64,000 nt of DNA from Mytilus californianus (lineage: Eukaryota > Mollusca > Bivalvia > Mytilida > Mytilidae): positions 310,001 to 374,000 of the forward strand of contig NW_026262669.1 in NCBI RefSeq assembly GCF_021869535.1, in the 5' to 3' direction. Below, piece by piece: positions 15,998 through 26,705 of the stretch (positions are counted from its first letter, which is position 1; each line of letters starts with the position of its first letter). Under the pieces are notes generated by a model, which was not told the origin of the DNA, did no database searches, and saw nothing but the letters and a program-made list of their open reading frames with translations. The translations under genes were made by a program, and so were the position numbers.

Positions 15998-16190
15998 TCA
16001 GTAGGATTCAGAATCCTCTTAGTACAAATAATTAATCGGAATTCCGATATCTTCTAGTAGAAATTGGAAAAAAAGATTTATACTAATTAAAGTCTTGTAC
16101 ATATCAGAATTCCAATATAAATTGGTAGAACTTGTGATATCCAGATTTGTACTAGGAGGATCCTTGGCTGAAAATTCTGATTCCACTGGA
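15998..16190. mobile_element. Palindromic MITE (family with ..CCTAGTACAAAT arms)
   Basis: The left arm ('cagtaggattcagaatcc', 'cttagtacaaat') is inverted in the right arm ('atttgtactaggaggatcc', 'ttctgattccactgg'). A shorter relative with the same arm order is at 34,351-34,459. Non-coding. Confidence 0.65.
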
Positions 16191-16394
16191 AAACAATAGG
16201 ATATCTTGAAAATGGACAGACCTTTCTATACACGAGACATCGGTTTTAAGGTCCCCTTTTCGTAACAAACGTGGCTATGAATTGTAATGAGGGGTGGAAA
16301 GCGGTAAGGAAACATGGTAATGAGGTGCGGGAGGCGGGAGTTAGGGGAGGGAAGTGTGTGTTGGGGTGGGAACCGGGGGAAAGGGGGGAATAAA

Positions 16395-16490
16395 AATAGG
16401 GATGTTTCTCATTCTTTATATTTTTTACCCTTTATTCTACTCGTTTTGTCCATTATTCTCTATTCTGTTAATCCCATCCGGACCTTCATA
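16395..16490 (-). mobile_element. Fragment of the 'ATTCTCTA / CCCATCCGGACC' repeat family
   Basis: The stretch 'tccattattctctattctg' followed by 'aatcccatccggacc' matches in reverse the block at 23,295-23,490, and the blocks at 52,465-52,600 and 52,798-52,885. Non-coding dispersed repeat. Confidence 0.6.
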
Positions 16491-16984
16491 TAATGTACAC
16501 AACGGGTTAAATTTATTTTGAATCAAACTTGGATCTTTTGGCTGGAAGTAGGTATGTTTAAGTACTAGTAGTTACTCTTGTCAACTGTGTTTACATCTCT
16601 TGTGTTGCTTTTTAAACTTTTCCTATATATCATGAGCTTGTTTTGGGAATTATCTTATATCTCTATAGATCCTATGTAGGTTCTGGGTATCCACAATTTC
16701 CCTTTTATTCCTTAGTGATACAGCTTATTAAACATGATTTCATGGTTCAGTTTATCAAATGCTTTTTATGGCCCGAGAACACAGTTATTTCGAAGAGCAT
16801 TTCCTTTAGACAATAAAATTTACTTACCTGCCATATCTCAAAAAGATGTTTACAGTGTCGTGTACTCATTTTGGGACAAATTATAACAAAATTATAGAAA
16901 GGAATAAATATGGACAATTTCATGTTAAGGGGTTGCATTCTGTTAGACAGCTCCGACATTATAATTTTCAAGGCTTACTTATCT

Positions 16985-17355
16985 ATTCATTCTATTTTTA
17001 GGTTATTTTGTATGGTGTTAATAATAATATCTGCATTCTATTTTTAGGTTATTTTGTATGCATGGTGTTAATAATAGTATCTCTGCATTCTATTTTTAGG
17101 TTATTTTGTATGGTGTTAATAATAGTATCTGCATTCTATTTTTAGGTTATTTTGTATGCATGGTGTTAATAATAGTATCTGCATTCTATTTTAAGGTTAT
17201 TTTGTATGGTGTTAATAAAAGTATCTACATTCTATTTTTAGGTTATTTTGTATGAATAATAGTATCTACATTCTATTCTTATGTTGTTTTGTATGGTGTT
17301 AATAATAGTAACTGCATTCTATTTTTAGGTTATTTTGTATGGTGTTAATAATAGT
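16985..17355. repeat. Tandem repeat of about 45-55 bp, eight copies
   Basis: The unit 'gcattctatttttaggttat' plus 'tttgtatggtgttaataata' and 'gtatct' repeats about eight times. Copies differ by a 'gca' or 'ct' insertion, and one has lost 'ggtgtta'. Confidence 0.9.
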
Positions 17356-18039
17356 CTCAGACTCTGCATTTGATTTATTTGTGTCTGATTGGGTTGCTCG
17401 ACCAACTTTGTCAATATAACGGAACTGTATATAAACAACTGTTATACAAGTGAGAGATTTAGCAAGCTATGCAACCAGGTTAAATTCACCATTTTCTTCG
17501 AAAAATGTATGTACCAAGTCAGGAATATGATAGTTGTTTTCCATTCGTTCCGTTGGTTGAGATAGTCTCACGTTTGATTTTGTCAGGTTTTATGCCCTCC
17601 CCCTTTTAGAATCTACCTTGCAGTTCGGTATTTTGTTAGTAAAATTTTCAGTACTTTGGCAAAAGTCTTTATAACAGATATTCCTTGATAGCTACCATGT
17701 TTCTTTCGCAACGTTTCCCTTTTTTAAAATGGTGCTAGAATCACAGCTTTTACAAAGTTTGGAACGTCCAAATATATCATAATTATATTAAGCACATGTA
17801 CTATAAACGGAGTCAACTCATCTATTTCATTATTAGACTATTCAGCTGATGTTCCGACTTCGTCTGGTTCCTTTCCTGATTTACCCTTTTCTATTCAACC
17901 CCTGCGTAGTAACATGATCTATACCAAGTCCTTTGTCTATTTCAGTACTTTCAATATGATGTCGTTATTTTTAATACAAGTTCTAATTTCACAGTGTCAA
18001 ATCTTTGTTCTAATCTAATATGTTGGAGTAGTAATTGAT

Positions 18040-18282
18040 GGAAAAAGTGAAGCGAAATATACCAAAGAGATATTCATTCATAAGTTGAAAACATTCGCAC
18101 AATGCCATGGCAAAAAACGAAAAACGATCAAAAGACAAACAACAGTATACAAAACACAACATAGAAAACTAAAGACTGAGTAACACGAACCCCAACAAAA
18201 ACCAGGGGTGATCTCAGGTGCTCCGGAAGGGTAAGCAGATCCTGTTCCACGTGTGGCAGCCGTTGTGTTGCTCATGAACAAA
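18040..18282 (+). mobile_element. Dispersed repeat family B ('..ACACGAACCCCA..GGTGATCTCAGG..')
   Basis: The order 'acaatgccatggcaaaaaac', 'aaacaacagtatacaaaac', 'taacacgaaccccaac', 'ggggtgatctcaggtgctcc', 'ggaagggtaagcagatcc' is typical of a bivalve repeat I recall from Mytilus. Relatives lie at 20,974-21,127 and 58,010-58,140. The 20,974 copy has a target-site duplication, so the family is mobile. Open frames across it are by-products. Confidence 0.75.
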
Positions 18283-18351
18283 TCCGGTGATGATTGTTCT
18301 TGTCATATGTTCACTATGTTTGTCCATCTTCTGCAGTCTTATTCATGTTGA

Positions 18352-18565
18352 TAGATATAAGAAGATGTGGTATGAGTGCCAATGAGACAACTCTCCATCC
18401 ACGTCAAAATATATAAAAGTAAACCATTATAGGTCACAGTACGGTCTACAACACGGAGCCTTGGCTCACACCGAACAGTAAGCTATAAAGGGCCCCAAAA
18501 AATTACTAGTGTAAAACCATTCAAACGGGAAAACCAACTATTGTACCATTCAAACGGGAAAACCA
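18352..18565 (+). mobile_element. Dispersed repeat family C ('GATGTGGTATGA..CCAATGAGACAAC')
   Basis: Begins 'agaagatgtggtatgagtgc' and runs through 'caatgagacaactctccatc' and 'ataggtcacagtacggtcta' to 'aaccattcaaacgggaaaac', a segment that is itself doubled at the end. Other copies: 46,600-46,705 (degraded), 52,611-52,790 and 61,915-62,110. From memory this is a very abundant Mytilus repeat. No protein is encoded. Confidence 0.8.
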
Positions 18566-18649
18566 ACTGAGTATTGTTATACTAGATAGTGATGTGTTTT
18601 TCTTTGCATGTTAATTGATTTATCAAAAAGAGTAGTATTTTCATAATTG

Positions 18650-18825
18650 TTTCTGCAGTCCCGTGCCGCTGTTAGGCACAAGCTTGTATTTGCGCTTATC
18701 TTAGTATTCTTTTTTGCGCAACGCAATCCCTCTGTTAGACATAAGCTTGTCGTTTTGCCTTTCTTAGTGTTCTTTTGCAAAGCCCCATCCCTCTGTAAGA
18801 CATAAGCTTGTCTAACAGAGGTTTC
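18650..18825. repeat. Three degenerate copies of a 60-bp repeat
   Basis: 'ctgttagacataagcttgt' recurs at about 60-bp spacing, with 'ttagtattcttttttgcgca' type linkers. Each copy contains a HindIII hexamer (aagctt). Confidence 0.75.
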
Positions 18826-19574
18826 AAATTTAACAAAAAAGTTGAATACGTTTATATACTTGAATGGCTAAGTTTTACTATAAAACACGTGTAAAAAAGA
18901 TTTAATTTTCTTTTAAAAGAAAACTCTTTATCTTATCAAAATATTCAAAAATGTACAGCTCTTGAGTTATAGTCTTCCGTATGCTGTGACCTTAACCATG
19001 ATATCTCTCATTGGAAATTCCAAAACAGCATAGCGCAAGAATGAAAAGAAAAAAAACTTGATGAAAGAAAAGGTAAACAAACTTGGGAGGAAAATATCAT
19101 TAACTGAATAGAATTTTTATTACACCAAATCATTGAACAACTGTTATGACAAAGTTCAGTTAAGTAATCTGAACGCAAGACTTTATGTAAAAACCATCGC
19201 TCTAATATCTTATTTTTTTTCACATGTTCCACGACTATGTGATTGTTTATCAAGATCATGATCGATGAACTTCGGCACAAATAAAAACGAAAGTTGATAG
19301 CAACTGAAGTTTCCGATCAACAATCAATCAGTAAGAACAACTTGCAAAAAAGCCTGTTTAAGTATATATGCATGCATAGGTGCAACTTATAATTTCCTTA
19401 ACATTAATTATACTCACTAGAAACTCGTTTCATACAACTTCAAGTTCGTAATTTCTCCCCAAGTGCCATATTAAGCTTCCATAATCTGATAATATGTGCT
19501 GGGTTTTTTTTAATGGTTTCATGCCTTTCCTCTTTGATCGTTCCATATGGCTTTACCCTTTGGTTTCATTTTAA

Positions 19575-20045
19575 TTTCTTAATAGCTTTTTCCGTCCATT
19601 CGTCCGCACGTCCGTCCATCAGCACCATGTTTCCGAAACAAATGGTTTCTGGATGATTACGTGAGTAAACCTTGCTTGATTGGTAGAAACTTATACATGT
19701 TCAGTTTGAAGATATAGGAAAACTAAAAGTCTATCAATTGTGGGGTCAATATGTCAAAGGTCAAGGTCATTGTTACTAAAATAAAATAAAATCGGAAAAT
19801 GGTTTCATGGTGGTAACTTGAGTTTTGCATGATTGATTGGAATGAATCTTATAAAGATGAAAGATATAAGACAGGCAAAAAAGCCTTTTGTGTTTCGGGT
19901 CAATAGAACAAAAAGTCAAGGTAACTATATTACTATAAAAAGATTTTCTAAAAAGTTGGTTTCTGGGTGGTATCCCACTGTGATTTGTAACACATTTATA
20001 CAGGCTAACAAGTTGAAAAATACTACATGTTTCTTTCCTCCTCAA
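19575..20045 (+). mobile_element. Dispersed repeat with CCGTCC head and repeated GGTCAAGGTCA body
   Basis: It starts with a CCGTCCATTCGTCCGCACG-type head. Two diverged body copies follow, each with 'atggtttctgg/catggtgg', 'ttgattggta/attgattgga' and a 'caaggtca/caaggtaa' motif. This layout is shared by many bivalve non-autonomous elements that I recall. No coding capacity. Confidence 0.6.
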
Positions 20046-20973
20046 AGCATACTAGTATTTTGATCCCATGATTTATTTTGAATGATTTATTTTGAATAAA
20101 TCATGATGCAATTTGGAGATCATCAGTTGACACTACCTTAATATTTTAACTCACTTAATTACTGTTCACGTTCTGTTTTCAAAATCATATAATTTTGTGT
20201 ATGTGAATTAACTTTTATACCTATATGAATGTTAGTAGATAAGAATTTGTGTATTTATGTATATCTATACGGTATATGGTATACTATACAAATTCTTAAT
20301 ATAATCTATGTTGTAAAATTTTGGTAACAATCCTGTAATTTATGATTTCAAACCAATCATATATCTTTATCTTTAACATCCGTCTTGTTCTTCTTCTTTT
20401 TGTGAATTGTCCTAAACATGCATGAAATATTTGGCACTGGACGTTAAGCAAACATCAATCATGTCAATCTTTCGTAAATCCTTTCGTTGGAGCTCACCTT
20501 AAATTTCTCAGAGACAGTATGATATTTCTGAAATTGATGATGTAAATGCAGCATATTAATATGTTAGTAAATGTTTCAATGGGGGTAGCTGACAAACATG
20601 CACCTTTTAAGGAAAGAAAAATATTTCCAAATTAAGTACCACATATGGATGCAGAGCTCAAAAGTGCCATTTATCGTAAGAAAATGATGTATAATAAATT
20701 TTAAAAATTCAGTGGTAGTTAGAACCGGGAAGCATATAGACGACAACGCAACTATGTTACAAAACTAAAAAAATAAATCTATTAACCAATATTTTATAGA
20801 GAGGTGACCTGGGGGCCCGACATTTAAGGATTTCTGACCAACAGTGAAACCTTTTTCTACAAATAAAGGTAATGTACATCAAAAAGAAACTGTCCTCTCT
20901 AAAATAAAATAATGTTTTAATTACAAATCAAGAGGAGATGTGTGAAATATATAATAACTATTTTGTAATAAAG

Positions 20974-21127
20974 AGGCGAAGGATACCAAAGGGACATTCA
21001 AACTCATAAGTCGAAAATAAAGTGACAACGCCATGGCTAAAAAGGAAAAAGACAAACAGACAAACAACAGTACACAAAACCAAAGAATGAGCAACACGAA
21101 CCCCACCACTGGGGATGATCTCAGGCA
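20974..21127 (+). mobile_element. Family B repeat inserted in the LINE, TSD AATAAAG
   Basis: Runs from 'aggcgaaggataccaaaggg' to 'ggggatgatctcaggc'. It is flanked by 'aataaag' at 20,967-20,973 and 21,128-21,134. Removing the insert and one duplicate joins the LINE frame ..NYFV to ..DDDHPSILAI without a shift. The copy stops at 'ctcagg', so it is shorter than the 18,040 copy. Confidence 0.8.
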
Positions 21128-21246
21128 AATAAAGTGTGATGATGATCACCCTAGTATTTTGGCCATTTAAGATAATCTACCCGATCGTGATCAAAACAGT
21201 TTAAACTTTTCCCCCTATTGAGTGGGTTTCATTTAGGGTCTAAGCG

Positions 21247-21260
21247 CAGTGGCGGATCAA

Positions 21261-21299
<39 letters not shown>

Positions 21300-21392
21300 C
21301 TGGGGTTGTAACCTCCCTTTTTTTGACGATGAATGCTTTTGAATGGGGACATATGGTTGGAACCCCCTTAAAAATGTCTGGATCCGCCTCTG
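21247..21392. mobile_element. MITE, CAGTGGCGGATC ends, 5-bp TSD (AAGCG)
   Basis: The left end CAGTGGCGGATC and right end GGATCCGCCTCTG are inverted repeats. They are flanked by 'aagcg' at 21,242-21,246 and 21,393-21,397. The interior includes a run of about 39 guanines (21,261-21,299), whose true length is uncertain because homopolymers assemble poorly. Same family as the elements at 21,851 and 30,715. Confidence 0.85.
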
Positions 21393-21850
21393 AAGCGTGT
21401 CGCGGGATTGGCTGAATTTTGGTAAGCTTGACACGTGAACGTCAATTATTGTGCGTGAAAACGTGAAACGAAGTCAGGCGGGACACATGAAAATACAAGC
21501 GTTATTATTACAGTGATAAGTGGGAATAATAAGCGGAATCCGGGATCAGGAAATTAGCCCTAGACCAAAATAAATACATTGCAGCTATCCTGATGGACTA
21601 GCTTGTCAAAAGCTTTTGACTGCCTTCCCGATTACTTACTGCTAATGAAATTAAAAATGGTCTCTCAAAATCCTCACTTGATATGAAATATAGATATTTA
21701 ACAAACAGAAAACAGTGTGTGAAAGTAAACCAAAATCTAAGTGGTATGCTGGATATAGTTAAAGGGGGTACCAATAAGTTTCCATCATTGGGCCCATCCT
21801 TTTAATATTTTATAGATGACTTGTTCTTTTTGTTTACAAAAAAATGTTCT

Positions 21851-22000
21851 CAGGGTCGGATTCAGGCGGAAGCGTGGCGGGCGGGCGCCCCCTAAAATTT
21901 GCAAAGCATGGGTTGTCCTCAGCTTAATAAAGAATATTTCGATAATTTTACCTTAAGTTTGCCCCCCCCCCCCCAACCTAAAATCCTGAATCCGCCCCTG
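21851..22000. mobile_element. MITE, CAGGGTCGGATTCAGG ends, 5-bp TSD (GTTCT), inside LINE RT
   Basis: The left end CAGGGTCGGATTCAGG is inverted at the right as CCTGAATCCGCCCCTG. The flanks are 'gttct' at 21,846-21,850 and 22,001-22,005. Removing the element and one duplicate rejoins the LINE frame just upstream of its YADD motif. The interior has a 14-C run near 21,962. Confidence 0.9.
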
Positions 22001-22785
22001 GTTCTTTACATAATTATGCTGATGACAATACTTCGTCAAAGTCTGGAAATTCCTTACAAGATGTAATTTCTTCTCTTGGGGAAGACAGTAATTATTTAAT
22101 AATGTGGTTTCTTCAAATAAAATGCAGGCCAACCCAGAGATATTTCAAGCTATCTCTGTTGGCAAAAAACACACGATAAAAAGATTGTTTTTGATTTGAA
22201 TGGTATTTCTTTATCATGTGAGGATGAGATAAATTTACTTGGAGTTACAATTGATTTTAAATTAAACTTCAATTTACATATTTCAAATATCTGTAAAAAG
22301 GCTGCAAGGCAATCGAATGTTTTGAAAAGAATTGCATGGGAAACACCTAAACAAACTGAGTAAACTTACAAGTTATTACTCATTTGTTATGTCTAACTTT
22401 GGTCACTGCCCTTTGACTTGGAATGTATGTGGGGAAAAAAATACAAGAACGAGCGTTTTGCTTTATTTATGAAGACTATCAGAACTCTTACGAATCACTC
22501 CTGCAGATTTCAAACCTTCCTTCACTAAAAACTCGTAGAATCCGCTCAACTATCTTGGAGACCTGTACAATAACTGTTAAAATGTCCTTTATTTATTCAC
22601 GATTTAGTTGTTATAAAAAAAATTTCATATAATTTCAGGTATGTGAACACTGCTGTGGTACCTAGACCAAGAACCTCAAGTTATATGGTAACAGATCTTT
22701 TCGATTGCAACAAGTATGAAATTCCCTTCCTATGACTATGACCTCTTTTTACCTATTTAGGAATTACATAAATTTCTGATGTGGC

Positions 22786-23167
22786 GGTGAAAAATCGTCG
22801 TTTCTATCCAGTGCTGCCTCATAGCTGAAATTTCTTCCTTTTTATATCTGTCCTTTTGCTCTGCTTTTGCTCTGCATTTTTATATATAGCTGCTATTAAA
22901 TGCCAGTACTAAATTAATTCATTCATTTATGTTTTTTAGTTTTTAGTAGTTTATGATATTCATTGATTTCCGGTTCTCCCACTCAATGCACATAGAGGTG
23001 TAACTGTTTGCCGCATGAGCATTGACCCTGGAGGTTCAGAAATCGAAAAATTTGCTTTCATTATATTTCAGGCATGCCTCTTTATTGTTATTTATTAGTA
23101 TTTGCATGAAAGTGCATGATTTTTATATGATAGTCGGTTAAAAAGTTCATCAGAGCCCATGTTTTTT
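22786..23167. other. Probable LINE 3' tail and flank, no gene
   Basis: The sequence after the LINE coding remnant is AT-rich. It has 'ttaattcattcattt' (about 22,913), which resembles the short tandem tails of CR1-like LINEs. Nothing else is recognised. Confidence 0.45.
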
Positions 23168-23294
23168 TTCGGGGTCGCCCCGATATTCCGGCACCCCATT
23201 AGTCCGACACCCCATTGGTCCGACACCCCATTAGTCCGACACACCACTTGTCCGACACCCCAATAGTCTGACAAAGGTTTAAAATACCTGCCGT

Positions 23295-23490
23295 AATAGA
23301 AAATCTACTTCATGAGGGTGTGTATGGGTTTACAGAACAGAGAATAATGGACAAAAATATAAAGAGTAGAGAAAAGTGGGGTGTTAAAATATAAAGATTA
23401 GAGAATGATGGTCAAAAAGTATAAAAAATAGGGAAAATGGCCTAAAAATTAAAGAATATAGAAATGAACGACCCCACCCCCCCCCCCCCC
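23295..23490 (+). mobile_element. 'ATAAAGA-TAGAGAAA' repeat family copy
   Basis: Contains 'atgagggtgtgtatgggttt' and then four diverged about 40-bp units of 'agagaataatggacaaaaat' type, ending in 'accccacc' plus a C run. Reverse relatives are at 16,395, 52,465 and 52,798. Confidence 0.6.
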
Positions 23491-24352
23491 CCTCTTTAAA
23501 CCAGACACTTCTTTGTAGATTCCGAGCATTGTTGACGAGGTACTTGAACAACTCCTTCTTATGAGTATGTCACATCAACAGATAATACCATACCACCTAT
23601 CTGGTATTACTATTTAAGAAATACCTTGACCATATGCATATAAAGAAATCGAGAACCTTGCAAGTTATGGTAAACTAATATAAGATGTGTAATATAACAC
23701 ATTGTACTAACATGGAAATGTCATCAGCAGTGCAGTCTCTCATCATAAAGAATAATGTTCAAGTTATTAGGTCTCGGATACAGTCAAAAATGTAATAAGT
23801 GTCATGTTACCGTTAAAGATGGACTACTGTTTCCAAACATTATTTCCATTCATTTATACTGTATACGAGCTTAAAGATCAAAAACCTGAGATCTATCGAA
23901 TTGATAATTGATAATTAATACACTTGAAAATTTTCGAGTTAAAGTTTATAACATCAATAGTAAAATTGTTCAATCGGTGATAATTTTTCTATACAAAAAG
24001 GCGTTCAAGTTCATTCCGACAGCACAATTCATCAATTTTTATCAAAGTTTCAACCTTAATAAAGTCATGAAACATTTGCCACTAGACATAGACAAATAAC
24101 TACCAATCATGTAAAAATAGCCATGTGCATGTACTGTTTACATAAGCAATAATATTTGTAACTGCATATTCATAAAACAACAAACCTTTTTTTCTGTACA
24201 TACGTATTTTTATTTGTGTTCTTTGTTGCATCTTTAAAAACACAACTTATCGGTTGTCTGTTGAACAACATAAGCAAAATGAGAATTGAAATAAACTCTA
24301 GCAACCAACAACACTTCTCTTAACATTGACACTGTCACAGGAATGTACCTTT

Positions 24353-24716
24353 TTTAGCTCACCGGGCCCAATGGGCCAAGTGAGCTTTTCTCATCACTTG
24401 GCGTCCGTCGTCCGGCGTCGTCGTCCGGTGTCCGTCGTCCGTTAACTTTTACAAAAATCTTCTCCTTTGAAACTACTCCGGCCAAATTTAACCAAACTTG
24501 TCCACAATCATCATTAGGGTATCTAGTTTTAAAAATGTGTCAGATGACCCCGCCTGTCAACCAACATGGCCGACATGGCTAAAAACAGAACATAGGGGTA
24601 AATGCAGTTTTTGGCTTATATCTCTGAAATTAAAGTATAATGGTTGCATTATTTCATGCATCATTGTAAACAAAAATATCAGGTGAGCGACACAGGCTCC
24701 TTGGAGCCTCTAGTTC
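24353..24716 (+). mobile_element. Non-autonomous element, 'TTAGCTCACC..' to '..CCTCTAGTT'
   Basis: Starts 'tttttagctcaccgggccca' and has a CCGTCGTCCGGCGTCGTCG head. It runs through 'aaaaatcttctcctttgaaa' and 'aatttaaccaaacttgtcca', then ends 'aggtgagcgacacaggctcc' and 'ttggagcctctagtt'. GCTCACC at the left is inverted as GGTGAGC at the right. I recall this as one of the commonest non-coding repeats in Mytilus. A degraded 3' end of the same kind is at 29,030-29,072. Confidence 0.8.
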
Positions 24717-25074
24717 ATTATTGCTATTTACCAGCACATTTTTTTAAATTTTTTTGCTGTTGTAAACTCATATACTCATACATATTCCTAACGGAGAACG
24801 CGCCAAACTTAACAAAGTTCTATTTGGTTTACCAGCTTTTCCACTGTCTTTAAGAGTTCAATGTATTAACTCTAAATAATTCACTGTTCAATTAAGTACA
24901 AACATAGTTGTATAAAGACAAACTAAACTTATGTTCTTCTCAAAATAATTCTGTACACTGAACCAGGCATCTCACATACAATCGTTTCAGCAGTAGATGC
25001 TAATTAGAGCCTTAACTTTTTTAAATTCTCTGCCATGGGTGAGATACAAAGCTGCGTACCTTCATCTTAGTTAT

Positions 25075-25265
25075 TCGACAAAACTCCACAAATAAAATTG
25101 TGAATGGAAATGGGGAATGTGTCGAAGAGACAACATCCCGACCAAAGAGCAGAAAACAGCCGAAGACCACAAACTGGTCTTCAACACAGCGAGAAAAATC
25201 ATACAAAACTAACAAAGACCAGAGGCTCCAGACTTGGGATAGGCGCAAAAATTCGGCGGGGTTAA
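25075..25265 (-). mobile_element. Family A fragment, reverse orientation
   Basis: 'gtgtcgaagagacaacatcc', 'ccaaagagcagaaaacagcc' and 'ggcgcaaaaattcggcgggg' are the reverse complement of the 13,440-13,720 part of family A, with substitutions and an internal deletion. Confidence 0.75.
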
Positions 25266-26132
25266 ACATGTATATTTAGTTTGACAAAATGTTCGATACC
25301 CTGCGTCTCAATCATTCTATATGTTGTTTGGGTAAATGCATGTAAACCGCTATTTTCACTTAATATACATATCTACCAACCAATCTTGATAAATTGCATT
25401 ACCTGTTCTTAGTCATTCGATGGGCAAGGTGAAGTGAGTTTTAATATATATTTAAAATGCAAGTGGGTATAGAAATGTGGTCATTTGGTCTTCTTCTGAC
25501 TGCCTTGCCAAAGTTGGACGTTCGTTTGGTGTGCGGGATGTATAATTTTCAACAAATGTCAGAGTGGTGACGTTATATTCGATGCGTCGGTTAGAGAGAT
25601 AGTCATGCTCTCTGCGGGTTAAGAACCATTGCAACAACTCTTTGAGGGGCCGTCGGTGGCCTTTTGTCTGAGCCTGTTGCGAGCAAATTTCTCAAGTTCC
25701 CTATTCTATATACGTCCATTGTTCAGTGGCAGTCCAAGTTTCATTGACCTTTTTTCATCCCGGATGGCATCTATTACAGGACGTAAATATTGTATTTATT
25801 GTTAAATTGTTCCGGCGTCCTAAATATGAATGTAATATTTTCCACTGGACATTAAGCAAAATTATAATATTGTAAGTACTAAATGAATATGTTATTATCA
25901 TTTTGAAGACTCTCAGGAGGATTAGTTTTGACTAATGGGATCATCCTCTTGAAATAAATATCATTTATTTAAAGTATTGTTCAATTATTCCGTGTCGGAC
26001 TAATGGGGCGTCGGACCGTATTGTGGTGTCGGACCAATGGCCGGTGTCGGACTTATCGGGCGTCGGAATAACGGGGCTGCCACGTTTTTTCTCTGTTTAA
26101 TATTGTGCACATGTATGCCGACTTTAAATAAA

Positions 26133-26158
26133 ACTTACTTACTTACTTACTTACTTAC
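26133..26158. repeat. (CTTA)n microsatellite
   Basis: About six 'ctta' repeats following 'tttaaataaaa'. This could be the tail of an old retroelement. It lies about 270 bp upstream of the CARD start codon. Confidence 0.85.
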
Positions 26159-26396
26159 ACTAGTAATTAATGAGTAGAGTGTTCTGCGAGCTAGAAACAG
26201 TCTATCCTCTACATTTATTTCATTTTCTTTAATTTCAGCTCTTATTGTTCCTAAATGTTTAGTTTGGTTGGTTGGTGGTGGTATACAAATAATGCCGATA
26301 TTCTACTGTAAGTTTTCCCCTAACACGGTTTTCTCTTTCTGATTTCGTTTCGTTTAATTGGATCGTTTCACAAAAATATTAAAGTTGATTCGCAAA

Positions 26397-26405
26397 ATGG
26401 ATTGA
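26397..26405 (+). promoter_or_regulatory. Two-codon upstream ORF (ATG-GAT-TGA) before the CARD start
   Basis: ATG GAT TGA lies 21 bp upstream of the CARD ATG at 26,426, in a favourable context (A at -3, G at +4). If the transcript starts upstream, ribosomes would meet this minimal ORF first. Whether it is transcribed is not known. Confidence 0.5.
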
Positions 26406-26425
26406 TCGAAACCAAAGTAGACAAG

Positions 26426-26705
26426 ATGGCGGGCAAAAACACGGTTGCCCGTCTTCTTGGTCAACATAAGGCAGCTATACTAAGAGATTTGGATGTAAAC
26501 AGAGTTTTACCACGACTTATAAAAAATGAAGTTATAACACAGTCAGAAGAAAGACAAATAATAGAGTCTGGTGGTCGTAAAGTGCAATGTGAAGTGTTTT
26601 TAGACATTTTATCCAAGAAAGGTGTAGGAGCATTTCACGAATTTTGTGCAAGTTTAGAAGAAAGTTCGCCACATTTATTAACAGGATTCTTATTAGAAAA
26701 TCCAG
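26426..26705 (+). CDS. First coding exon: N-terminal CARD of a DLG5-like or related scaffold
   Basis: The first ATG in a strong context (aagATGG) opens a frame of 93 codons plus one base. A donor (CCAG|GTTGTT) follows at 26,706, and an unspliced read would hit a stop at 26,720. The protein begins MAGKNTVARLLGQHK and has the spacing of a death-fold CARD: a first helix with ILRDLDVNRVLPRLI, then NEVITQSEERQI, then FLDILSKKG, AFHEFCASLEE and a final PHLLTGFLLENP. The 'FLDIL.KKG..AF..FC..L' segment is very close in pattern to the CARDs of RAIDD, caspase-2 and DLG5. CARDs make homotypic contacts in apoptotic, inflammatory or scaffold complexes. A coiled-coil exon at 47,619 continues in phase, which favours a scaffold (DLG5 or CARMA type) over a caspase. 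The assignment as a CARD is firm; the gene name is not. Confidence 0.88.

Larger units (their letters stand above)
20560..22785 (+). pseudogene. Decayed LINE (non-LTR retrotransposon) ORF2, nested insertions
   Basis: Fragments appear in the order expected of a LINE polymerase ORF. The linker after the endonuclease reads DAELKSAIYRKKMMYN (about 20,650-20,697). A second linker reads EEMCEIYNNYFV (about 20,931-20,966), then HPSILAI (about 21,147). The reverse-transcriptase palm includes AAILMD (about 21,582), LTNRKQCVKVN and the FIDDLF box, followed by the catalytic YADD motif at about 22,014. Downstream are the DINLLGVTIDF-like region, ERAFCFIYEDYQNSYE (22,447-22,495) and a C-terminal VPRPRTSSY segment (22,659-22,685). 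Stops and frame changes throughout make it non-functional. It is interrupted at 20,974-21,127, 21,247-21,392 and 21,851-22,000. The sequence at 21,398-21,555 does not read as LINE and may be another insertion. By its motifs it resembles Jockey/CR1-like LINEs; the clade is an inference. Confidence 0.88.
23168..26083. mobile_element. Foldback-like element with repeat-built inverted termini
   Basis: The left end (23,168-23,275) is a run of diverged 16-bp units 'cccattagtccgacac'. The right end (25,985-26,083) has the same units in the opposite orientation ('gtgtcggactaatggggcg'). The outer edges also pair: CGCCCCGATATTCCGG on the left and GGAATAACGGGGCTG on the right. The flanks 'gttttttttc' and 'gttttttc' could be a target duplication. 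The roughly 2.7-kb interior encodes no recognisable transposase and holds other repeats (23,295; 24,353; 25,075). Inverted ends made of tandem short repeats are the hallmark of foldback elements. Confidence 0.65.

Noticed and set aside
21218..21434. Poly-Gly and poly-Pro frames on opposite strands
   Set aside because: They are translations of a guanine run inside a MITE.
22423..22632. Independent small gene from the frame with ERAFCFIYEDYQNSYE
   Set aside because: It is the C-terminal part of the decayed LINE ORF and continues LINE homology on both sides.
26402..26425. Earlier start for the CARD protein at TTG 26,402
   Set aside because: TTG is not a normal eukaryotic start; the ATG at 26,426 has a strong context and directly precedes the CARD.
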